From positions 1 to 5,813 of the forward strand of contig CAIRNL010000596.1 in assembly GCA_903879975.1 (NCBI GenBank): a stretch of 5,813 nucleotides of DNA. Direction: 5' to 3'. This DNA comes from an uncultured Chloroflexota bacterium. GTDB lineage: Bacteria; Chloroflexota; Anaerolineae; Caldilineales; Caldilineaceae. Below the pieces are notes generated by a model. The model had not been told where the DNA came from. It saw only the letters and a program-made list of their open reading frames with translations, and searched no databases. Made by a program: the position numbers and the translations under genes. Below, in pieces: positions 1 through 5,813 of this stretch; position 1 is the stretch's first letter, and every line of letters starts with the position of its first letter.

Positions 1-307
1 GCGCATCGTGCTACTCAACAACCATGGCGGCGGCATTTTCGATATCATCGAAGGTCCCAACCGCCTCGACGCCGCTACGCGCAGCACCTACTTCCTCACA
101 CCGCAACCTCTGACGGCAGCAGGCACCGCACGCGACCACGGTCTGGCGTACACACAGGTGCACGACGAGGCCGAGTTACAGACCGCGCTGGCCCACTTCT
201 TCGATCCTGCCTGCGGCGCTGCACTGCTAGAGATCGAGACTGAAATGGCAACCAACCGTGCCGTCTTCCAGGCCTTTCGCAGCATGGCAGCAGGGCTGCG
301 ACTCTAG
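1..307 (+). CDS. menD: MenD C-terminal fragment (SEPHCHC synthase), 5' end outside the window
   Basis: The 101 visible codons (frame starting at base 2, TAG at 305-307) are the C-terminal end of 2-succinyl-5-enolpyruvyl-6-hydroxy-3-cyclohexene-1-carboxylate synthase. This ThDP- and Mg-dependent cytoplasmic enzyme joins isochorismate and 2-oxoglutarate in menaquinone synthesis. The fragment opens with RIVLLNNHGGGIFDIIEGP. The paired Asn is the distal end of the ThDP-binding motif of this superfamily, and the following GGGIF is typical of MenD. YFLTPQ (fragment residues 31-36) matches the conserved F/Y-x-TP stretch, and a closing LLEIETEMATNR strand follows. The GGGIF..I.GP form recalls Bacteroidota/Chloroflexota MenD rather than the enterobacterial type; this is from memory. 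The catalytic Glu and the GDG half of the ThDP motif lie upstream of the window. An apparent GTG start at base 8 is internal. menB and menC follow on the same strand. Confidence 0.9.
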   Translation, partial: RIVLLNNHGGGIFDIIEGPNRLDAATRSTYFLTPQPLTAAGTARDHGLAYTQVHDEAELQTALAHFFDPACGAALLEIETEMATNRAVFQAFRSMAAGLRL

Positions 308-365
308 CGCCGCCCAGTGCCAACGCTGCTGCGGTGTCCTGCGATCGACACTTGGTCTTGCCAAT

Positions 366-381
366 TGTGGAAGCGTCCACA
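366..381. repeat. Perfect inverted repeat (6-bp arms) upstream of menB
   Basis: TGTGGA (366-371) and TCCACA (376-381) are exact reverse complements around a 4-base AGCG spacer. The repeat lies 59 bp after the menD stop and 21 bp upstream of a TATAAT box. It could be an operator-like dyad or a small hairpin at the end of the menD transcript. No T-run follows, so a classical intrinsic terminator is unlikely. A weaker hairpin, GTGTC (334-338) with GACAC (347-351), lies just upstream. Confidence 0.4.
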
Positions 382-402
382 GTCTGACAGCAGCGTGGGC
401 GG

Positions 403-408
403 TATAAT
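403..408 (+). promoter_or_regulatory. Candidate -10 box of a menB promoter
   Basis: TATAAT is an exact match to the sigma-70 -10 consensus. It lies 55 bp upstream of the menB start in an otherwise GC-rich gap. No good -35 element is seen at 16-18 bp. The nearest resemblance, CTGACA at 384-389, leaves only a 13-bp spacer. A short dyad ACAC-TT-GTGT (415-424) lies where transcription would begin. If this promoter is real, menB-menC can be transcribed separately from menD. Confidence 0.4.
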
Positions 409-450
409 GCGGCAACACTTGTGTAATCACGACGAATGACACACGGAACC

Positions 451-456
451 GAGGAG
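451..456 (+). promoter_or_regulatory. Ribosome binding site of menB
   Basis: GAGGAG lies 7 bases before the ATG at 464, a strong Shine-Dalgarno match at near-ideal spacing. It fixes the menB start, which also agrees with the usual N-terminus of the family. Confidence 0.85.
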
Positions 457-463
457 AAATCGC

Positions 464-1309
<846 letters not shown>

Positions 1310-1322
1310 TGTTTGGGAGTCA

Positions 1323-1389
1323 GGCCATGCACGGATGCGATGGGTCGGTCAGGCACGTGTCGAGACCAGTCCCTCCATCCGTGCCGGCC
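1323..1389. repeat. Long interrupted inverted repeat between menB and menC
   Basis: The left arm contains GGCC (1323-1326) and GCACGGATG (1329-1337). The right arm contains CATCCGTGC (1376-1384) and GGCC (1386-1389). The 9-bp core is perfect and the outer 4 bp pair across a 2x1 internal loop. Inside, GGG (1342-1344) can pair with CCC (1371-1373), and GGTC (1347-1350) with GACC (1364-1367). The result is a long imperfect hairpin filling most of the 108-bp gap. No T-run follows. It could attenuate or stabilise the transcript, or be a small palindromic repeat element; its copy number elsewhere is unknown. Confidence 0.6.
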
Positions 1390-1417
1390 ATAGCCCACTG
1401 TACGCCACCTCACCGCC

Positions 1418-2524
1418 ATGCTACACCTCGCTGCGACACCCTATACGCTCCGCTTTCGTACGCCAGCAGCGACCTCACGCGGGGCACTGACCACGCGCGA
1501 AATCTGGTTGATGCGGGTCTGGGATGATGGCGCGGCGGAAATCAGCGGCTGGGGCGAAACCGGAGCACTTCCTGGGTTGAGCCGCGATGATTGCAACGAT
1601 TTTGCCGCCCAAATGGCGCACTTCTGTGCTGCTTTCAACCGCAGGGGTTACAGCACTCCGGCGGAGGCGCTGCCCGCTGTGGCAGAGATCAGCGCTGCAC
1701 TGCCATCGCTGGCATTCGGCGTCGAAACGGCTCTGCTCGATCTCGCCGGTGGCGGGCAGCAGCGCCTGTGGGACACATCCTTTACACGTGGTGAAGCCGG
1801 ACTGCCGACACACGGCTTGATCTGGATGGATACGCCCGACGGCATTATGCGCCAGGTCGAGGCCAAGGTCGCTGCGGGCTTTGACGTCATCAAAATGAAG
1901 ATCGGGGCGCTACCCTTCGACGCAGAACTTGCGCTGTTACGTCACATACGCAACAGCTTCCCCGCTATCGAGCTACGACTGGACGCTAACGGCGCCCTTG
2001 CTCCGAGTGAAGCTCTTCAGCAACTGGAGGCGCTGGCGGCGCTCGATATTGCCTTTGTCGAGCAGCCGGTGCACAACGGCCAGTGGGAAGTGATGGCCGC
2101 CATCTGCCGCCGATCGCCCATCGCGATCGCCCTCGACGAAGAATTGATTTCCATTACCAGCGACGAGCAACGTAGCGCCCTGCTGACCACGGTGCGCCCA
2201 CACCTTCTCATCCTCAAACCCGCATTGCTTGGCGGTTTTTCCGCCTGCCGTGCATGGATCGCCGACGCCCAAGAGTGCGGGGTACAGTGGCTCGCCAACT
2301 CCCTGCTCGAATCCAACGTTGGGCTCAACGCGATCTGCCAGTGGGCGAGCGTCTGCGGAAGCGACACAGTGCATGGGTTGGGCAGCGGCACACTCTTCAC
2401 CAACAACATCGACAGCCCTGTCCGACTGCGCGGCACACGACTCGAACTGGATGCAAGCCGCGCATGGGATTTCAGGTTTCAAGGCAGCGTGTCACCGGCG
2501 CTTTCGCAAGCACCAGCGCCGTAG
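1418..2524 (+). CDS. menC: MenC, o-succinylbenzoate synthase (enolase superfamily)
   Basis: This 368-aa protein dehydrates SHCHC to o-succinylbenzoate, the aromatising step before CoA activation and MenB. It has an N-terminal capping domain (TSRG at 19-22, GWGETGALPGLS at 44-55) and then the muconate-lactonising-type barrel. Expected catalytic residues are visible: Lys159 and Lys161 in IKMKIG; metal ligands Asp189 (RLDANGA), Glu215 (VEQP) and Asp240 (ALDEE); and the second-face Lys267 in LILKPALLGG. The motifs GLIWM, ESNVGLNAICQW and GLGSGTLFTNN recall Bacteroidota/Chloroflexota MenC (from memory). The last 25 or so residues after LRGTRLELD are weakly conserved. ATG 1418 is the first in-frame start and gives a normal N-terminus, but no Shine-Dalgarno sequence precedes it. 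Some enolase-superfamily relatives racemise N-acyl amino acids or epimerise dipeptides; the men context argues for OSB synthase. Confidence 0.95.
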   Translation: MLHLAATPYTLRFRTPAATSRGALTTREIWLMRVWDDGAAEISGWGETGALPGLSRDDCNDFAAQMAHFCAAFNRRGYSTPAEALPAVAEISAALPSLAFGVETALLDLAGGGQQRLWDTSFTRGEAGLPTHGLIWMDTPDGIMRQVEAKVAAGFDVIKMKIGALPFDAELALLRHIRNSFPAIELRLDANGALAPSEALQQLEALAALDIAFVEQPVHNGQWEVMAAICRRSPIAIALDEELISITSDEQRSALLTTVRPHLLILKPALLGGFSACRAWIADAQECGVQWLANSLLESNVGLNAICQWASVCGSDTVHGLGSGTLFTNNIDSPVRLRGTRLELDASRAWDFRFQGSVSPALSQAPAP

Positions 2525-2652
2525 GTTTGACACACGACAGTGTCGCCCCTTGATGTATCCAGATGGGCGATTGATCGCCCGCACAGTGGCCAGCGCTCGC
2601 CGTTTCGTGCACGCTACAGCATGGGGGCGCAGGGTGTCCCCCCCAATCGCCG

Positions 2653-2757
2653 GCACGCCAGTCATCTGGTGTGCACCCCGGGTCACCGGGCAGACGTCAT
2701 TTCCAGAACGCCCATCTCGGTAGCTGCACGAGCGATCCCATTTCGGCGCGTTCTGGA
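2653..2757 (+). other. Tandem hairpins upstream of the fusion gene; possible structured leader
   Basis: Three hairpins are packed in 105 bases. The first pairs GCACGCCAG (2653-2661) with CTGGTGTGC (2666-2674) around a TCAT loop: 9 bp with one G-U in RNA. The second pairs CCCGG (2677-2681) with CCGGG (2686-2690) around GTCA. The third pairs TCCAGAACGC (2702-2711) with GCGTTCTGGA (2748-2757), a perfect 10-bp stem. It encloses CTCG/CGAG (2716-2719 with 2729-2732). The block lies 128 bases upstream of the ATG at 2886. It does not match any riboswitch class I can recognise. A cis-regulatory leader, a small RNA or a chain of weak terminators are all possible. Confidence 0.4.
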
Positions 2758-2870
2758 CAACCGTCCCCTGTGTTTTGTGTCATGTGCCCCTGCCTGTGCT
2801 TGTCCCTCCTCCGCTATCGTAGATGGGTCGATGGCAGCGGCTCGCATGTCGCACCAGGGGTCAGCAACGT

Positions 2871-2880
2871 AGAGAGAGAA
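2871..2880 (+). promoter_or_regulatory. Ribosome binding site deciding the start at 2886
   Basis: The purine run AGAGAGAGAA ends 5 bases before the ATG at 2886. It is not a full GGAGG, but it supports this start over the in-frame ATG at 2823. The earlier ATG would add a 21-residue, Arg-rich extension unlike the family N-terminus and has no ribosome binding site. Confidence 0.6.
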
Positions 2881-2885
2881 AGCAC

Positions 2886-5069
2886 ATGAAACACATTGCA
2901 GTGATTCGGCTGGACGACGCCAACTACGACGAGATCGTCCGCTTCCTCGGGCAGGAGATCGAGATTCGCCACCGCGGCTGCGGCGGCGACAGCGAGCGCG
3001 CCCGCGCCCTCATCAGCGCGCTGGACGGCGAGGTAGACGCTATTGGTTTAGAAGGGCTACCTGCGCAGTTGCAACTCGGCAGCACACAGCGTGCCCATGA
3101 GATCGGCGTAACGTTGCCCAGGAGCGCCGCCAAGACCCCGGTCGTCGACGGCAGCGGCATCCGCCCCGGCTTGGAGCGGTGGGCCATCATCCTGGCCGAC
3201 CGCGCGCAGCCGGGTATCTTCGCGGAGAAGCGTGTGCTCATGGCGCCCGGTCTCAACCACAGCGGTCTGGTGCAGGCGCTCAGCCGCCACACCCAATCGA
3301 TTCGCTACGCCGATCCTATCTTCTATTTCAGGCTGCCCGACGTACCGCTGGTGGGGGCGCACAGCACGCTGGAACAGGCAGCCAGCCCAACGCTTGATCA
3401 GCTCAAGGACGCTCCTTTCCGCCGCTTGCTGCCGCAAGCCGGTGAGCCAGGCCAAGAACGCGCCGCCGCCCCCTTTCACAACGCCGACATCATCGCCGGC
3501 GACATCGGCGCCATCCGCCGCTATGCGCCGGCACGGCTGGCACACAAGACAGTCGTCGTCGAATCGGCTGACCAGGCCGACCTCGACGATCTGCGCCATC
3601 GCGGCACAAGCATCGTCATCTCGCTCATGCCCTCGCTCAATCCCAGCGACGACCTGGGGCGCTGGTCGGCCGCCACAGTGGAGGCTGTGCTGGTTGCGCT
3701 GCGTCGCAATCCAAACCAACCCCTGAGCGAGGATACCTATCTCGACCTGATGGCCAACATCCAGTGGTCTCCCGCCATCCGCTACTTACAGCCTGAAGAG
3801 GCTGGTATCAACCGCTTCGCCTTTGTCATCCACCCGCTCAACGTCGGATTCATTCAAAAACACCCGTTCCTCGGCTGGACGAAGTATCTACCGGACGATC
3901 TGGTCGAAGAAGTATCGGCCTATATACCGGCCATGTACGTCTCACGCATTACCGGCGGCGTCTCAGCAATGACAGGACAGCGCATCGAAGGTCATCTGAT
4001 CACGCTGGGCGCCACGCCACGCATGATGCTCAAGCACAATGCAGCCTTCAGTTATCGCCGCATCAACGAAGCTGCACGCCTGGCCGAACGAAAGGGTGCG
4101 CGCATCATGGGTCTGGGCGCCTTCACGAGCGTCGTCGGCGATGCGGGCATCACCGTGGCACACGAGGCGGACATCGCCATCACCAGCGGCAACAGCCTGA
4201 CGGTTGCCATGACGCTGGAGGCAGCCAAGCAGGCGGTCAAACTCATGGGAGCGACCGACCTGACCCAGGGCAAGGCGATGATCGTCGGGGCGACCGGCTC
4301 CATCGCCTCAGTCTGTTCTCGGCTCATTGCCCAGGCCATCAGGAATGTCGTGCTTGTTTCCATCGAACCGGAGAAACTGCTGGAGCTCAAGCGCATCATC
4401 GAGGAAGAGACAGCCGGGGCCGAGGTGACGATTGCGACCAAGGCGGGCGACCTGATCTCCGACTGTGACCTCGTCATCACGGCGACGTCCGCCTTTGGCC
4501 AGCGCGTCATCGACATCACCAAGTGTAAGCCCGGCGCCGTCGTCTGCGACGTGGCGCGGCCGCCGGACATTAACCCAGCCGAAGCTGCGCTGCGCCCCGA
4601 TGTACTGGTCATCGAAAGCGGCGAAGTGATCATTCCGGGCGACGTCGATTTTGGCTATGACATCGGCTTGCCGCCCAAGACCTCCTATGCTTGTCTGGCA
4701 GAGACTGCCTGTCTGGCCATGGACGGGCGCTTCGAGGATTACACGCTTGGCCGCAACATTACGATGGAACGGGTCAAGGAGATCTATAAGATTGCGCAGA
4801 AGCACGGGTTCAAGCTGGCCGGCCTGCGATCCTTTGAGGGGTATGTCACTGAGGAGGGTCTGGCCGCCCGTCGCGCCCTGGCCGAGCAGTATCGCAACAA
4901 TCCGAAACTCCTCGCCCAGGTGCGCGCCGAAGCTGAGCGCAAACTCCTGGATATCCCGGTCATGGCCAAGGGTGTCAAGCAGTCCAACACCTTCGACAAG
5001 CGCTGGATCACGGTCGGCGCAACGCTCGGCGTGCTTGCCCTCACCCTGTTCGCCCGCCTGCGCCGCTGA
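2886..5069 (+). CDS. Fusion protein: quinate-5-dehydrogenase-like domain + acyl-ACP-reductase-like domain + C-terminal membrane anchor
   Basis: The protein has 727 residues. Residues about 1-290 resemble the family annotated 'quinate 5-dehydrogenase', whose real role is unclear to me. Its landmarks here are VDAIGLEGL (50-58), TPVVDGSG (84-91), NADIIAGD (199-206) and VEAVLVAL (265-272). Residues about 310-650 resemble cyanobacterial long-chain acyl-ACP reductase (AAR), which reduces acyl-ACP or acyl-CoA to fatty aldehyde with NADPH. Shared features are FAFVIHPLN (311-319), an ITSGNSLT segment (432-439), the Rossmann loop VGATGSIAS (468-476) and LGRNIT (621-626). Cys603 in YACLAET aligns with the AAR active-site cysteine of IFACFAEA. 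A charged helical stretch (about 655-690) follows. Residues 707-723 are hydrophobic, flanked by KR before and RLRR after, consistent with a tail anchor. No signal peptide is seen. Domain assignments are from memory of the families; substrate and reaction are inferred. Alternatives are another thioester- or amino-acid-type dehydrogenase. Confidence 0.75.
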   Translation: MKHIAVIRLDDANYDEIVRFLGQEIEIRHRGCGGDSERARALISALDGEVDAIGLEGLPAQLQLGSTQRAHEIGVTLPRSAAKTPVVDGSGIRPGLERWAIILADRAQPGIFAEKRVLMAPGLNHSGLVQALSRHTQSIRYADPIFYFRLPDVPLVGAHSTLEQAASPTLDQLKDAPFRRLLPQAGEPGQERAAAPFHNADIIAGDIGAIRRYAPARLAHKTVVVESADQADLDDLRHRGTSIVISLMPSLNPSDDLGRWSAATVEAVLVALRRNPNQPLSEDTYLDLMANIQWSPAIRYLQPEEAGINRFAFVIHPLNVGFIQKHPFLGWTKYLPDDLVEEVSAYIPAMYVSRITGGVSAMTGQRIEGHLITLGATPRMMLKHNAAFSYRRINEAARLAERKGARIMGLGAFTSVVGDAGITVAHEADIAITSGNSLTVAMTLEAAKQAVKLMGATDLTQGKAMIVGATGSIASVCSRLIAQAIRNVVLVSIEPEKLLELKRIIEEETAGAEVTIATKAGDLISDCDLVITATSAFGQRVIDITKCKPGAVVCDVARPPDINPAEAALRPDVLVIESGEVIIPGDVDFGYDIGLPPKTSYACLAETACLAMDGRFEDYTLGRNITMERVKEIYKIAQKHGFKLAGLRSFEGYVTEEGLAARRALAEQYRNNPKLLAQVRAEAERKLLDIPVMAKGVKQSNTFDKRWITVGATLGVLALTLFARLRR

Positions 5070-5121
5070 GGGGTAACCTGTCGACGCGTAGCAGTGCCCT
5101 CCTGACATCGAACCTTAACCA

Positions 5122-5151
5122 ATGCGCCTGCCCATGAACGGGCAGGCGCAT
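5122..5151. terminator. Strong GC-rich hairpin between convergent genes
   Basis: ATGCGCCTGCCC (5122-5133) and GGGCAGGCGCAT (5140-5151) form a perfect 12-bp stem around a 6-base loop ATGAAC. It lies 52 bp after the stop of the 727-aa gene and faces the convergent ligase gene. The symmetry would let it work in both directions. Neither side has a long T-run (CCTT on the plus strand, TGGTT on the minus), so it may act as a transcript-end hairpin or an imperfect terminator. Confidence 0.7.
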
Positions 5152-5208
5152 CCTTGACATGACAATGGATGTGCGTCGAGCCAGCTACAGAGATGGGATA
5201 TAGAAACG

Positions 5209-5257
5209 AGGATTTTCGGGCACCGCCGCCGCCGAGCGGGCGGGCTGGCAAAATCCT
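5209..5257 (-). terminator. Hairpin just after the acyl-CoA ligase stop
   Basis: AGGATTTT (5209-5216) and AAAATCCT (5250-5257) are perfect 8-base inverted repeats enclosing a 33-base GC-rich interior. That interior can itself pair (GCC and GGC runs). Read on the minus strand, the structure begins 5 bases after the ligase stop codon, as expected for a transcript-end hairpin. No separate T-run follows, so efficiency is uncertain. Confidence 0.5.
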
Positions 5258-5262
5258 GGCTT

Positions 5263-5813
5263 CTATCGGCCTGCACTTTCGCCCAGCTGTCCCTCGGCGA
5301 ACTGGCGGCGCAGCGTCTTCTTGTCGAACTTGCCCACGCTTGTCTTCGGCACTTCGTCGATGAAGACCACACGCTCCGGCACCCAGAAGCGCGCTACCCG
5401 CGCACCCACATATACCTGCAATTCCTCTGCCGTCAGGTCCCAGCCATCCTGCGTGCGCACAACGCACGCCATGGGACGTTCCGACCATTGCTCGTCAGGG
5501 ATCGCAATAACTGCCGCCTCCAGCACCTTGGGGTGTCCGATGATAACGCCCTCCAGTTCCACCGTCGAAATCCATTCACCGCCGCTCTTCACCAGGTCCT
5601 TGGTGCGATCCATAATTGTCATATAGCCATCCGGCGTCATCGTCACCACGTCTCCCGTGCGGAACCAGCCATCCTGGGTCATATAGTCGGGTGTGGCATT
5701 ACGGCGGAAATACTGACGGATGACCCACGGCCCGCGCACCTGCAGTTCGCCCATCGTCTTGCCGTCCCACGGCAGTTTGCGGCCGACTTCGTCGACGATG
5801 CGCAACTCGACCC
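5263..5813 (-). CDS. Fatty-acyl-CoA ligase-type AMP-forming enzyme, C-terminal 182 residues (5' end outside the window)
   Basis: This is the C-terminal portion of an ANL-superfamily adenylating enzyme, which activates a carboxylic acid with ATP and transfers it to CoA. Visible in order, with residues counted from the first full codon in the window, are GELQVRGPWVI (about 19-29), DGWFRTGDVV (about 43-52, whose Asp binds ribose), the hinge DRTKDLVKSGGEWIS (about 65-79), and PKTSVGKFDKK (about 156-166), whose SVGK lysine is the catalytic residue of the second half-reaction. The KSGGEWIS..ELE hinge and the IPDEQWSERP segment are typical of AlkK-like medium/long-chain fatty-acid ligases. MenE more often has an SGGENIYP-type hinge. 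The apparent start at 5805 is a TTG inside the reading frame, not the true start. The gene converges on the 727-aa gene, so the two are not in one operon. Chain-length preference cannot be read here. Confidence 0.9.
   Translation of the reverse strand, partial: VELRIVDEVGRKLPWDGKTMGELQVRGPWVIRQYFRRNATPDYMTQDGWFRTGDVVTMTPDGYMTIMDRTKDLVKSGGEWISTVELEGVIIGHPKVLEAAVIAIPDEQWSERPMACVVRTQDGWDLTAEELQVYVGARVARFWVPERVVFIDEVPKTSVGKFDKKTLRRQFAEGQLGESAGR

Larger units (their letters stand above)
2525..2885 (+). other. 361-bp non-coding stretch rich in hairpins
   Basis: Short open frames cross this stretch, but none has a recognisable protein or a supporting ribosome binding site. Near the menC stop lies GGGCGA-TTGA-TCGCCC (2565-2580), a perfect 6-bp hairpin without a T-run that may belong to the 3' end of the menC transcript. 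Three more hairpins follow at 2653-2757 (annotated separately). The section 2758-2810 is pyrimidine-rich. No convincing promoter was found for the downstream gene, although the gap is long enough to hold one. The nearest -10-like string, TATCGT (2815-2820), lacks a matching -35. Confidence 0.55.

Noticed and set aside
8..10. GTG at base 8 as the start of a small 99-aa gene
   Set aside because: The frame is open to the left edge and the protein begins in the middle of the MenD cofactor-binding motif, so it is an internal codon of a truncated gene.
2527..2556. TTGACA (2527-2532) as a -35 box after menC
   Set aside because: No acceptable -10 hexamer occurs 16-18 bp downstream (the best, TGATGT, matches only two consensus positions), and it lies next to the menC stop.
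2229..2723. 164-codon plus-strand frame running from menC into the non-coding stretch
   Set aside because: It overlaps the conserved 3' part of menC in another frame, and its product is Ser/Arg/Pro-rich and unrecognisable.
2823..2885. Upstream in-frame ATG adding 21 residues to the fusion protein
   Set aside because: It has no ribosome binding site, the extension is Arg-rich and unlike the family, while the ATG at 2886 has a purine-rich site at suitable spacing.
3057..3719. 220-codon minus-strand open frame
   Set aside because: Antisense shadow of the N-terminal domain of the fusion gene; low-complexity composition and no family resemblance.
4308..5108. 266-codon open frame on the minus strand inside the 727-aa gene
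   Set aside because: It lies wholly antisense to a well-supported coding region, has no recognisable domains, and such frames are common in GC-rich DNA.
5154..5204. TTGACA (5154-5159) and TATAGA (5199-5204) as a promoter
   Set aside because: The spacing is far too long, and there is no plus-strand gene downstream before the convergent ligase gene.

Overview
The window comes from a GC-rich bacterium that makes menaquinone by the classical o-succinylbenzoate route. MenD and MenC resemble, from memory, the versions in Bacteroidota and Chloroflexota more than the proteobacterial ones. Together with the GC content and a quinate-5-dehydrogenase-like/acyl-reductase-like fusion protein, this makes Chloroflexota my best guess for the source. 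That is an inference from sequence style, not a proof.

Layout: (1) bases 1-307 encode the C-terminal end of menD on the plus strand. (2) A 156-bp gap holds a perfect inverted repeat and a TATAAT box. (3) menB (464-1309) is complete and has a strong ribosome binding site. (4) A 108-bp gap is largely taken up by a long interrupted inverted repeat (1323-1389). (5) menC (1418-2524) is complete. (6) A 361-bp non-coding stretch carries several hairpins, including stems of 9 and 10 bp. (7) A 727-codon plus-strand gene (2886-5069) encodes a large multidomain protein. (8) Two hairpins (5122-5151 and 5209-5257) separate it from a convergent minus-strand gene. (9) That gene, cut by the right edge (stop at 5263), encodes the C-terminal part of a fatty-acyl-CoA-ligase-type AMP-forming enzyme.

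How it fits together: MenD, MenC and MenB catalyse steps of 1,4-dihydroxy-2-naphthoyl-CoA synthesis, so the left half is a menaquinone cluster. MenE would be needed between MenC and MenB. The ligase at the right end looks like a medium/long-chain fatty-acid ligase rather than MenE.

The most unusual item is the 727-aa protein. Residues about 1-290 resemble the poorly understood family annotated as 'quinate 5-dehydrogenase'. Residues about 310-650 resemble cyanobacterial long-chain acyl-ACP reductase (AAR), with a Rossmann loop and the candidate catalytic cysteine in place. The protein ends in a hydrophobic segment with basic flanks that looks like a membrane tail anchor. With an acyl-activating enzyme next door, a membrane-associated acyl-thioester reductase (aldehyde, alcohol or wax-type lipid metabolism) is a testable idea. 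No function can be assigned from sequence alone.
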